Of a stretch of DNA of 64,000 nucleotides, positions 1 through 13,200 are shown piece after piece. The notes under the pieces are model-generated. The model was not told the origin of the DNA. It saw nothing but the letters and a program-made list of their open reading frames with translations, and ran no database searches. The first letter of the stretch is position 1. The number at the start of each line of letters is the position of its first letter. Both the position numbers and the translations under genes were made by a program. Source of the stretch: Oegoconia quadripuncta (Eukaryota; Arthropoda; Insecta; Lepidoptera; Autostichidae); contig OX438743.1 of assembly GCA_949316235.1 (NCBI GenBank), forward strand, positions 21,635,771 to 21,699,770, read 5' to 3'.

Positions 1-202
1 AACGCTGTCTATCAGCTGATTTGATGTCAATAAATTGTGAATAGTTGACAGCCAATCAGCTGCGAGAAGCGATTGGCACTTGTTTACTGACCCAGAGCTG
101 CGTTCTCAAGATTGGAGTGTATAATTTTTCGCTGCAGACACCGCAGTGACGAACCTCAAAGTATGACCGCGAATGACGTTCAGTTGCAAAATTGACGTTT
201 GT

Positions 203-570
203 AATGTCAAGATTAATGTTTGGAATTATGGCTGGTTTGCACATCTAATGAGGAAAGCGGACTCTCCCAATTGCGATGTTTGTGGTACGGTCGATGATGT
301 GAAACATCTGCTGATGGAATGTGTCAAGAGCCAGAGGGAAAGGGATGCTCTGGTGAGCAAATTGCAAATCAATCTTTTCGATATTGGCATTATTCATTTT
401 AGGAGACCCACATTCAGAGGCGGCGAGATTGATTTGCAATTTAGTTGCACTTAGGGGTACCCCTCCGTAACTTTGTCCAGCTAAATAAATGTATGCAAAC
501 TAGGGAGACAATGGGACTGACATGTCTAAATGTGGACAAAAGTCCCTAAACATAAATAAAGATTATAAAA
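203..570 (+). mobile_element. LINE 3' fragment, same family as the array insertion
   Basis: The frame holds CDVCGTVDDVKHLLMEC, equivalent to [17 protein letters not shown] at 10158-10208, and the same 3' end (ATGGGACTGACATGTCT, AAATAAAGATTATAAAAA). Confidence 0.78.
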
Positions 571-1077
571 AAAAATGTTTGGTATTACATAATGAATAAT
601 GATTTCGTTCCTCGTTTGCAAAACGACTGAATCTCCATTGGGATAACTTTGGGGTCGGTTTAAAAAATAACAGAACGTCATTGATTTATGACTTTTAAAT
701 GTCAAAATTTGACGTTATTAAACTACCTTGGGGGTTCAATGTAACATTTAGATGGTATAGAAGAACGTGCTCTCCTGACAAGGTTTTACCCGCCTCCTCA
801 CTTCTCCTACTACAACTCCTGTAAGCAGGATCAACAATGGTACTCTGCACAGCGCCTACTAAATGTATACAGTGTCCCACGTGACTCTATTTCTACCTTG
901 ATCCCCAGACTAAATAAAGAAGAGTTAAAGGTGTGAAGTAGGAAAGAAGTATCCCGCCCCTCTTGGCAAATGTGAGTAAGCTAATTAAATTCTTCAGATA
1001 GTTCAATTACAAATTAGTTAGACATATTTCAGCGCGATAGACCCTCAGTTGTTATTGACCTTTCCCTTAAATCTAGG
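571..1077. other. Downstream flank of gene A, no recognised element
   Basis: It would contain the gene A 3' UTR. AATAAA occurs only on the plus strand (about 913). A stretch at 720-900 looks moderately GC-rich but has no recognisable frame. Confidence 0.4.
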
Positions 1078-1229
1078 TTAATCCAACGCCAGCTCGCTCT
1101 TCGGCACCTTATCGAAGAACTTGGAGACTTCCTCGACGATCTTGGTTACAATCGCCTTGATGATAGGCGGCGCCACCTCCTGGAAGATGTCCTGCCAGTT
1201 GCTATTCGCGAACTGGTGTACGGTGTCCG
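1078..1229 (-). CDS. Gene A coding exon 5 (C-terminus, stop)
   Basis: The acceptor AACTTTTCAG ends at 1230. Forty-nine codons run to TAA (1080-1078). It encodes [15 protein letters not shown] and the amphipathic C-terminal helix typical of the family. I see no canonical AATAAA on this strand in the first few hundred bases downstream, so the polyadenylation site is unresolved. Confidence 0.92.
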
Positions 1230-4200
1230 CTGAAAAGTTAATAAACAGGTTTGAAATAGACGTTGTTTAAGGAAACAGCGAAGCAACTTTTAGCACAATC
1301 CTTTCTGAATGTCCTGATAAACTTTTATGTCTTCGAGGAATAATATTTGTCCTGCTCATTCGCCTGGACAAATATACAAGTTTTATATTGCTCAGATCAT
1401 CCGCAATCATTAAATCAGATTGTTCGTCGTTTCGTCGTCGTTCGTCGGTCGTCGACATCGTTTTAACGATTGTCGGTTATCTCAGCAGCACAAAACTGTG
1501 GATGCAATATTTTAAAATATCGGACTTTATGTCAACTACCGCAGCGATGCTCGCGAGCGCGGATGGTTGGAGGCAGCGGCCTCTGTCTCCGAGGCAATCA
1601 TACTCCAGAAGGAGGTCGCAGAGGCGGATCGGGAGAGGGCCGATTCCACTCGCAGAAGGCGACGTCGTGGTGGGGCAACGCTCACTAACCCCCCTGCACG
1701 TCGCCCGAGGGTCGCGGGCGGCTACATCTCGGGGCGATGTAGTGGTCGGACGCGACTCGGGAGAGGATGACAGCCCCCAGTGCGACCAGTGGGGTGTCGT
1801 CACGTCGGGCCCTGTCGCTCACCATACTGATCGCAGCGTGGGGCGCGGCAGTGCCCCCCGTGGATGGTGCTCTATCACGTATGTTACATTCAAATAAACG
1901 CTTGAAGATTGTGCGTGTTTATGCACAACGGGTTAGCACTGGACCTCAATCACACCTGATGTTAAGTGAAGATGAGGTTGGAAGCGTACTGACCCGGAAA
2001 CGCCATCTTATTTGGGGGACTGGCTATCTTATCTCTGACAGTCGGAACACAATAATGCTATTAACATTGCTGTTAGGCAGCAGATTTAGATAAGATGATG
2101 ATAGCTAGCCAGGCGGGCATTTAAAATGCCCTACCACCAACCAAACCGAGTACATATGTATTTCGATGGGGATCGAGCCTGCGACCTCCGATTCGAAACC
2201 CATAATGTTGTTTACATTGAACCACGAAGGCGGTTAAATTCTGTGCTACGAGTATTCACAGATTTGATCAGAAATTAGAAGAACTAAAGACTTACAAAGC
2301 TGCTTGTTTCCATTGAATAGGTTCTGGAACTGGAATTCAGCGCCGGTCTTGACGTCCGTGGAGTACTTCCAGTTGGCTATCTTCCAGTACTCCACACCAC
2401 CCACTGTCCTCTCCTCCAAGTCGTACTGCACTTTCACTACTATGTCACCTGTGGGGGAGACAGGAAGTTGAACATTAGTGACACTGACAGCCAGACCTGC
2501 TTTTTTTTATGCACAACGGGTTGGTACTTGACCTCAATCACACCTGATGTTAAGTGAAGATGAGGCCGAAGGTGGGAGCGTACTGACCCGGAAACCCCAT
2601 CTTATTTGGGGAACTGACTATCTTATCTCTGACAACCGGTACACAACAATGCTATTAACATTGCTGTTTGGCGGCAGACATGGTTTTTCAAGTATTAACT
2701 AGCGCACTGACATGACAATCAAATCTTGAGAGACCGTCTTATAAAAGTTTACAAACGCTTTATAAGCCTGTATTAGTTATAGTGTATTTTGTAATGAAAG
2801 AAAGTGACAAAACATACTTTAACTAAAACAGGCTTTTAAAGTGTTTGTAAATTTTTATGAATAAGAGGGACAATCTACAAGTAAGAAAATTATCATGTGA
2901 TTGTTGAAATTTTGCGATTTCCTTTCTCGTAACACCTAAGTAAGAAGGCAACGGCTCGATCTTAAAATAACTAGAATAGTAAGTGTTGGATACTAACGAA
3001 TCTTGATCTTATATTTCCCATCACCCTCGACGGGTAAGATGAGCAGCTTCCCCCCGATGGTGTAGTCTCCGATGAGTGTCGGTGAGCACTTCAGCTCTAG
3101 AACCTGCTTGCGGCCATGACGTCTGTGGAGTGAATTAATGGCTTTTTCTCAAACATGCATGGAAATATTGTCATTACTTTCGAAAAAAGAACACGCGAAG
3201 TATCTAATTTACGGACAGCGAAAAATAAATCCATTGCAGGAGCATTTTTTGAATTTGAACGAACAGTTGTACGCTCCAACAATGTTGTATGAAACGGCGT
3301 GCTGGGGTTATTATACACTCTTTGATTGGATCTCTTTTATCATTCTTGGCATACCAAAATCTCTTTGCTTAGTACAAATTGCGTTCACGTGGCTGTATGC
3401 ATAAATGCGTTTGCCTTTCGGCACAGATGATAAATAGAAAATCGGCGGCAAAGCTGAAAATTCGTCTTGATGTGTTATTTAAGTATTTATTATTTCCCTG
3501 CATTCTTTTGAGAAAAGCACTATATATATATATATGCCTCGGCGGAAATGGCAATTGCAATAATGTACTATTAAAAACAATATATACAGATGACATACTG
3601 CACAAAAGGAGAGGTTTTCATTTCGCTTGTATTTTTTTTGTATGTTTGTTAGGCGATATTTTGGGTGATAAGAATTTTGGAGTAGTGGACAAGCTTGTCA
3701 TTAATGCTTTCCACACATCAAGTTTTGATTTGTAAAAGTAAATACTGTGAATTTGTGAAATAAGTGTGTTCATATTTCAATGCATAATAATGTAATATTT
3801 TGAACGTTTCGAACTGGTTTGAACCTCCAAACGTGGATGGATGTGCTACTTTTAAATTAAATAAATAAATAAAAAGTCCGAGAACAAACGGAAAATGTGT
3901 AGTCGTACGTAAACTAATTACAGAGTAACTAAACGAAGGGCAATGTTTTAAGTAATCTGTGGTAATGTTTACATTGAAATGCTCTTACACAGAGCCTGAT
4001 AGGTACACAGATATACAATTATAGTTTCTGTAAGGTCGTAGCCTCACCGTTTTTTTTTTTATATGAGAGGGCGGCAAACGAACATGCGGGTCACCTGATG
4101 GAAAGCAATCACCGCCGCCCATGGACACCCGCAACACCAAAAGGGTCACAGATGCGTTGCCGGCCTTTGAGGAAGGAAGGAGGAAGGTTTGAAGGGAAGT

Positions 4201-7200
4201 TTGAAAATTTGCCCGTTTGTCAGGGCCACTATAAAAGATCACTCTTTCTAGTCGAGTGTGTTCTATTTAGTCGCAAAAACCGATTTCATACTTGCCTGTC
4301 ACTATGTGCGGACTTAGAAGGGGGCTTATTATTTGATAAATAAGTACATAAATTTTGAGTGAATTATCCAACGACATCGCATACAATAAAAAAATTAAAA
4401 TATTCATTCCCAATTTATGTCTATGTGAGGTACCTATGGTCATATTATAATACCTATTTGACCGCTTCCGTGGCTCAATTTAAACAACATTGAGTTTACG
4501 ATTCGGAGGTCGCGGGTTCGATCCTCAGCGGGGTACATGTTTTAAGTACTCGGTTTGGTTGGTGGTAGGGCATTTTAAATGTCCGCCTGGCTAGCTAATA
4601 ATATTAATAGCATTGTTGTGTTCCGGTTGTCAAAGATAAGATAGCCAGTCCCCCAAATGTGTTGGGGTTTCCGGATCAATACGCTTTCCCCTTCGACCTT
4701 ATCTTCTTCACTTAACATCAGGTTAATGAGGTCAAGTACCAACCCGTTGTGCATAAAAAAGAACCTATAAGAAATTGTTTTTTTTTTAAGATTTTATTTC
4801 ACCACTGCCGGCGTAATTAATATGTATACCCATGCCAAAGTACAGCTTTCTAGTATTAAGCCTCGGCCAGATAGACAGACGGATATGCCGAAACTATGAG
4901 GATTCCTAGTTGAATGCTTCCGCTTTTGAAACTAGAAACTCAGTCTGCATAAGTTGTGATATGGTGGCTCGCGGCTAATTAAAGCCAGGCCTGCTTACGA
5001 AATCTGACGAAAAGATGAATCTTTGAGCTTCCAATGTGAAGAAAGGTTGTTGAATTCTACTACACAAAAATTATTATAGAATGAAAAAGAAACAAAGAAA
5101 CATAATGATCGAAAAGAATATTGAAAAATAGCTTGGTAATTCTGTAAAAAAAACCTAAATATCACCATTAATTTACAGCGTTGGCGGCGCACACTAGCGA
5201 GCGCGATCTGTCTCGGAAAAACACACAGGCGATTGCGGGGCCAAGCGCCTGCTCTCGTCCTTCCCTTGCTTCACCCCCGTGAAGAAGTAGATTTCCTGGC
5301 CGTAACATTGCACTGTCCAGCCACAATATCTAGCAAGATACAGAAGACTGACAATGGACTAACTGGCATGGGATCCCGTTCTAAGCAGTGAAGAACTGTT
5401 TCGCGCGTAAGACCTGCAACGATTACTCACTTCGCCGAGATCACAGCACAATTCCTCAACCCCTTGACAACTGTGTCCCGGAACTCCACCTTCAATCCCG
5501 CCTGGTCAGCCTTCACTAGCGCGATGTGCAGTGGATCCAGGGGAGAGATGCCCAGCGCTGGAAGGCCTGCCGCCAGCATGGGCACAGCTTTTTGCGCCGA
5601 GGTTTTGTGACAAGCAGCATCGGATTCGTGACATGGAGTGATGAAAGGTGCTGAAAAGAATTAGATACATTTATGTTAATTATGATTTTGCTCACTTGGG
5701 AATGAGAAAAAAGGAAGAAATAAACTTTTTCACTTGTGTATCATTATAGTTTCGCTTGTACATAGACTAAATTTATTATGCGTATGTCGTCACAGTTCAA
5801 CGACACCAATATACCGTTGATGCTATATAATGCTTTTGTTGCTTGAAGCAAGCTTGAATTTGGATGTATAATATGGGATCCTAAAGAAGACAAATACAGT
5901 CTTCTTATTGAGCGTGTACAAAGAAAGTTTGCTAGATACTTATATAAGAGAATTTATGGATACTATCCGTTTCTGTACCCGTCACTCTTTGTGGCTGGCA
6001 TGGTCGGAATCGATACCTTAGCGCTGAGGCGTAAAACTTTGCTGGTATTGCATTATTGTATGATTCTGCGTGGTGTGGTTGACAATCCCTCTGTACTCGA
6101 GCGCATGCGTTTATTTGTCCCACAGCAATACATGCGCGCGGGTCGCAGACGTCACAGGCTCTTTGCTACACCTGATGGACTTCGAACTAAACACACCGGA
6201 AACTCGCCCTCCGCTAGAGCTATTGCTATAATTAATAACTTTACGAAAGAGATCCAAAATGTTGACATATTTGCGGATGATCTGACGGTGATCGTGAAAT
6301 ATTTGTATTTGTTTTTGTGCCAATATTATGAATATCAATAATCTTTGCGTGTCTCTCTCATCGAATGACTTATAAGTGTTTTAGTGTAAAACTGTAAACT
6401 TATAATTGTAAATAAATAAATAAAGTGTATCTTTTTATTCCTAGAGAATAAAGTACGTTTTCATTTTAATTAAGAACAACACAAACTGGTAGTTACCCTC
6501 TACGTTTTTAAAACAGATTATTTTAGATTTAGTCGATTTAGACCATAATTAGAATTTGAACTGAAAAATTTTTAAAATTCTGTCACTCGAACTCCTTTTT
6601 TTTATGATTGACTGGATTCGCGTTTGACCACAATCTCACCTGATGGGAAGTGACGATGTGGTCGACATGAAGCACGCGATCCCAGTAAATGCCTAATCAT
6701 AAAGATCATAATATAATCATAACTCATAATAGAAGAAACATAGGAGAAGGATAGCAACAAGAGTTTTTGAATCTGAATAAGTGTCGCGAGCCTGTTAATG
6801 ATTGGACAACCATGCCATCCATCTTCCATGAGGCCCGCTGAAGAGGATGCTGAGTGCAGCAGCATCAGAGACGATGTGTTTTTAAAAAACGAAATTGTAA
6901 AAGAAATAGCTCTATCCTCTGAAGTCGTTAACCGCGTCTGTTTGTGCGCGTTGGATGCTCTAAATTATGGCGATGTAAAGGATTTTGATAATAATAATAT
7001 AATATAATCTTTATTTTAACCAAGGTTAAGGTTTGCATGTATGTATTATTTAGTAATTGCACCCGTGCGAAGTCAAGGTCGATCGCTAGTATACAATAAA
7101 TCACATAAATATGTCAGGAATATTTCTTTGAGACAGGCTTGAAAAGTGATCTTCAAGGTCTACAGCATTTATAGGTAATCGTTTGTGCGTGACGATGACA

Positions 7201-10200
7201 TCTGTCCATCCATTCCATTTCTTTATTTGTGGGAAACTTAGCAATTGTAATAAATTAATGGTCATCTTTCAAATGATTCTCGAGCTCAGGAGGCTGGGCC
7301 GTCAACGACAGAAGTGGATAATCACTGCAAACAATGAGACCATTATCAGAGCGGATACTGAATACATATAATTAGTTGCAGCCGACTTCAGACGACACGT
7401 GGTCTAGTCAAAATCCCTCATCGTTATCATTTCAACTGTCTTGTTGAGCATACGCCTAGCCTTCCCTAAAAGCCCCAAGTTGCACTTTTGGGCAAATTTC
7501 ATTAGATACTGACCCAGAGGCGGATTATCTAGGGTCTAGGGTCGCGTGGTTACAAAGTAGCGCGCGTGCAGACATAATTTAGGGGGTGTCATGATCTCGT
7601 GACTCGAATCGAAGGTTGAGGCTTCGGTCCCCAGCGGGGTGTTAGTGGCAGGGCATTTTAAATGTCCGCCTGACTAACTACCACCATCTTATCTAAGTCT
7701 GCCGCCAAAGAGTAATGTTAATAGCATTGTCGTGTTCCGATTGTCAGAGATAAGATAGCCAGTCCCCAAATAAGATGGAGTTTCCGGGTCAACACGCTTC
7801 CACCTTTGGCTTCATCTTCACTAACATCAGCTATGAATAAGGTCAAGTACTAACCTGGCAAAAAAAAATACAATTTGTGATTATGACCGAATTCATACCT
7901 TGCTTATCATTTAAATAGAAATATATTTTCATATACTGTCAGTTATTAGGACGTTACCTATGAAATTGGCGTTTTGTATGAAGAATTTCATTAAGACTGT
8001 TTTCTCCATATAAACATTTTTGATTTTTTTTTGGGAACGGCAAATCCAAATTTAGCTAAACTTTGTGTGTATTATCGGTTAACATTAAGTATAGGCAGCG
8101 TTAATTTTTAAAAGTAACCGCTTTATTAAAGTTTTAACGAATCTAAGAAATGATTACCTATGGGAAGCACTTGAAAAGAGCTTTGTAAATTTTTTTTTTG
8201 ATTATGTGATTTAACCCAGAAATTAAAAAAATATTTCATGTGAAACCTTGAAATAATATTCCATTTTCCAAATAAAAAACAAATTTGAATATAGCTTTGA
8301 AAATCGCAGGAATTGGTACATATGATTAACGAAGAAAAAAACTCCAATTTCATAGGTAAAGACCCAATATATGGTACTTTTCAACATATAAAACCAAATT
8401 TTAAATATCTACCGGACGGAACCTAATTATAAAACCTTGTCATTGGCCCGATTGAAGAGGAACTTCCATATGTATTCACCAACGTTTGTTTTTAATCTCT
8501 TTGTATACAATTATACATCAATCGAGTCAGCTTTTACTTTTTTAAAAGGTACCGACCCGACCGGGTATCGACCCCGGACTCAAAACCAATCAACCTTGCC
8601 TCCAACTTGGACAAAGGAATATAATATGACGTGGACCCGTATTAATAAAGCATGCTAAAGATTGAAAACAGTTTTATGACCGGTCTCAAGTAAACGTGTT
8701 GATTAATAAACCGAACTTGAGACCTGAAAAGCAAGTACATACTCAAGCAGTACTCCCTTGAGAGGTGCGCGTAATTATAAACGAAACTCAAGACTATCAT
8801 TCATTCGCCGTTGAGGCGAATACTTGAGAAGTGATCTCAGCTGAGTAGACCTCAAGATTGGTTTATATATTAGCACGTAGCTTGAGATAGCGTCAACTGC
8901 TTAAGACGCAGCTCGGTTGATGCAGCCTCAAGATATGTATTGAGATTGGTTTATTAAGGGGCTTATTCACTTCACTTTTTTACCTCATCTTCATCAGCCC
9001 GTAAACATCCCACTGCAGGGTTAATAGGCCTTCCCTCGTATAATGAGGGAGTATGGGCCATAGACTATGGACTATGGCCCATATATAGTCCACCACGCTG
9101 GCCCAATGCGGGTTGGGAATTTTTTTACTTAATGGCACAGAATTAATATAGTACTAAGGCAACTACTACTTTGTAGTACTTCTGCCAAATACTGGTGTTC
9201 ACATACTTATTGGTCTGTGCTCCTTAAGCTTTATATATATTAGCACGGAGCTTGAGATAGCGTCAATTGCTTAAGACGCATCTCGGTTGATACAGCCTCA
9301 AGATATGTATTGAGATTGGTTTATTAAGGGGCTTATTCACTTCACTTTTTTACCTCATCTTCATCAGCCCGTAAACATCCCACTGCAGGGTTAATAGGCC
9401 TTCCCTCGTATAATGAGGGAGTATGGGCCATAGACTATGGACTATGGCCCATATATAGTCCACCACGCTGGCCCAATGCTGGTTGGGAATTTTTTTACTT
9501 AATGGCACAGAATTAATATAGTACTAAGGCAACTACTACTTTGTAGTACTTCTGCCAAATACTGGTGTTTACATACTTATTGGTCTGTGCTCCTTAAGCT
9601 TTATATATATTAGCACGGAGCTTGAGATAGCGTCAATTGCTTAAGACGCATCTCGGTTGATACAGCCTCAAGATATGTATTGAGATTGGTTTATTAAAGG
9701 GCTTATTCACTTCACTTTTTTACCTCATCTTCATCAGCCCGTAAACATCCCACTGCAGGGTTAATAGGCCTTCCCTCGTATAATGGGGGAGTATGGGCCA
9801 TAGACTATGGACTATGGCCCATATATAGTCCACCACGCTGGCCCAATGCGGGTTGGGAATTTTTTTACTTAATGGCACAGAATTAATATAGTACTAAGGC
9901 AACTACTACTTTGTAGTACTTCTGCCAAATACTGGTGTTCACATACTTATTAGTCTGTGCTCCTTAAGCTTTATATATATTAGCACTTAGAAAAAGGTAT
10001 TTGGTATAAAACTATCCAAGGTCAGCCTCTTCGGGTACCTTGGTTTGATGAAGTTAAGATAAGTAGGCGATTAATTAAGTTAGCTGTTAGACTACGTTCT
10101 GGGCACTATCCATCAAACAAGTTTGGATATCTGATGAAAAGAACCGACACTCCTAACTGTGAAGTTTGTGGAGTAGTTGAAGATGTCCAACACATGTTGA

Positions 10201-13200
10201 TGGAATGTGCTAGAAACCGAAATGAAAGAGATACACTGATGAGACAATTAAAGCTGAGTCAATACGCTGTAGGTTTGGCTCAATCAATTTTGGGTAAACC
10301 TGGATCAATAGCGGCCAGATTATTACCTATATAATATGTTTGTATCTTCTCATCAGTGAATCTTGGTTAGGGTACGATGGGACTGTCATGTCTAGAAGGA
10401 CTCAAGTCCCTAAATTAAATAAAGATTAAAAAAATAAAAAATATATATTAGCACGGAGCTTGAGATAGCGTCAACTGCTTAAGACGCATCTCGGTTGATA
10501 CAGCCTCAAGACTTGTATTGAGATTGGTTTATTAATACGGGGCTAAGACTGTATGCAACCACGTCCAAAAGTTTTTTGAATGTTTTGTCATTTTTCTATA
10601 TATTTTTATACATTTCTCTATATAGTCGCATCACCCCATCAACATTTTACGTCTGTTGAGGCACAGTCTTGGCTAGGAATCGGTATAGACCATCCAGTAT
10701 ATTTTATTCTTATTGTTCTTTGTCGAATCATAAGTTTCGTGCTGTCAGGATCGTAGCAAGTGGAAGTCTGTGGTCTCTGCCTACCCCTACGGGAAATAGG
10801 CGTGACATTATGTATGTATACCTTGCTTATACATACTTGAAATGGCTAAATTCATTAAACCAACAAAAATTTTATAAGCAAGCCAGAGATGTACTTCAAC
10901 TAAACACAAGGTATCCTGACAGACTCATGCTTAGTGAAGTACCGAAAAGTACACGTTACTTAAAAAACGGTTATTTTATGGGAAAAGTTATATTTAATAA
11001 ATTGCCTAAACCAATGCAAGCACTCCCGACTAATAAACTCAAAATGGAATTGAAGAAGTGGCTTCTCCAATACACATTCTATTCAATTAAAGAATTTTTA
11101 GACCATAAGGTGGAAGTATAAAATATCTAATGTATTAATCCTAATGAATTGAACTGCCTTGAATTATGTAATGTATTTGATAATGAATTTAATATTAAGG
11201 AATGGTATCAATTACAATTATGTAAATGAATTTAATATCGGAATAATTAATTAAGACTGTAATAGATTTAAGATTTTATAAATATTTGCATGCTATTATA
11301 AGTGGCTGAATAGGCGATGTATTGTATTGTATTGTATTGTATTTATTCGTCAACAATGTCATTGTGTTCGAAATTATATAACATAAAAAAATAAAATAAA
11401 ATTATAAAATATGGAATAACTTAACTCAATACTATACACTGTTACAATGTAACTATAACGTAACACCTTAAAAATGTACCCTATTCAATAGCAAATAAAT
11501 CATTTGTATTTGTATTTGTATGTATGAATCATAAATTTAACAATTATTTCAAATTGTATTTGTATTGACTTATTTAAAAAGGGCAACCCCTGAGTTTCTT
11601 GCTCGTACTTCTCTGGGGAGATTGCTTAGTGAATGAGCGATAACTGTATGTCATGACGATTTTAAATGTTATTCTTATAACTTACGAAATAAAACATTTC
11701 TGATTTGATTTGATTTGATTCATGGGTGTCCATGGGCGGCGGTGATTACTTTCCATCAGGTGACCCGCATGCTCGTTTGCCGCTCTCTCATATAAAAAAA
11801 AAAAAAATGCAGGCCCAGTGGATTTGTGTCGGAATAGCGGACGACTGATGGTAGTGTTTTTAGGCCACCGACTTGGTTTAACGACAACCTGAAATTAAAA
11901 ACACTCGTCGAAAACCATTAACGAATGCGGTCAACATGAACTTGATTCAGATTCATTTAGAAAATTTGAGTATAAATTCACTTGTCGTTAATTTTTTTAT
12001 GCACAACTGGTTAGCGTTTCATTTAGATAAAATAAGATGTTTATTTACTAAAATGGACTATACATAATTATACATTTGCTACAACATTCACACTAGGCTA
12101 GGCTGTATTTTGGATTTTCCAAGGAGATTCCTCCCTGCTCCAGCCTACAGGAGGGCCCGCCGCCGCCGTTGCCCTGGCGGCGGGCGCCGCGCTGGCGTGG
12201 CTGCGGACGATTACCGAGGGGTACCCGTGGCCACGCCGCACAGGTGCGCGCGGAGGAACACCCGGGGGTTTTTAGTGGGTAGGACCGCTCCCGTCTGGAG
12301 CCATCTATTTCCACACTAAGCAACTAGGCTTGTATTATGATACCCAATGGTTGATAAACTACACAAATGCGTTTTTTTTTCTGTAAATAAATACATATAT
12401 AAATGAAAAACAACCTTTAACTCGGGAACTCGTGTTTGTATTGATCATACAAACATGCCCCTAACGGGATTCGAACCCGCGACCTTTTGGCATAGCAGTC
12501 AGAGTTTCTAGCCACTACACCAAACAGGTCGTCAAAATTGCAACCGTCGTTTATCGACGAAAATATATAAAACGCCGACTCGGCGTTTGACTATCGCATC
12601 AAACAGTCATATTAACTACCTGCGCGATACGAGTGAATTTACCACTCTCAGCGCCTATGGTAGGTCAAGGCAATGAATTATTTAATTATACCTACGTGAT
12701 TATTCCATATTTAAATAAGTACCTATTTCATAATGGTTAGTTATAATTTATAGTAGATTATTGCAATGAGTGTAGTTTAAAGCAATTGAATTGAAATTGG
12801 CGTTTTGTATGAAGAATTTCATTAAGACTGCTTTCTCCATACAAACATTTTTGATTTTTTTTGGGAACGGCAAATCCAAATTTAGCTATAGGCAGCGTTA
12901 ATTTTTAAAAGTAACCGCTTTATAAAAGTTACAGCGAATCTAAGAAATGATTATGGGAAAGCACATGAAAAGAACTCTGTTCAAATTTCTTTTATTATGT
13001 GATTTAGCCTAGAAATTAAAAAATATTTATTGTGAAACCTTCAAATAATATTCCACTTTCCAAATAAAAAACAAATTTGGATGTAGCTTTGAAAATCGCA
13101 GGAATTGGTACATTGGATTAACTAAGAAAAAAAACTCCAATTTCATAGGTAAAGATCCAATAGTTATGGTTAATAACTGATTACTACAATGGCATCTATT

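Larger units (their letters stand above)
3123..5430. other. Gene A intron 2, unexplained parts 3130-4049 and 4765-5430
   Basis: Apart from the CR1 tail and SINE C copy, I see AT-rich sequence. A GC-richer patch at 5180-5300 (GCGAGCGCGATCTGTCTCGG; TCCCTTGCTTCACCCCCGTG) could be repeat-derived; no exon-like frame joins gene A. Confidence 0.4.

Noticed and set aside
1388..1897. 169-codon open frame in gene A intron 4
   Set aside because: GC-rich LINE tail read in the wrong frame; overlapping frames on both strands are equally open.
3138..3735. Overlapping open frames in gene A intron 2
   Set aside because: AT-rich, no recognisable domain, no splice signals linking them to either gene.
8871..9980. 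CRISPR-like regular repeats
   Set aside because: Units are 370 bp with no unique spacers, in a eukaryotic intron; it is an ordinary tandem duplication.
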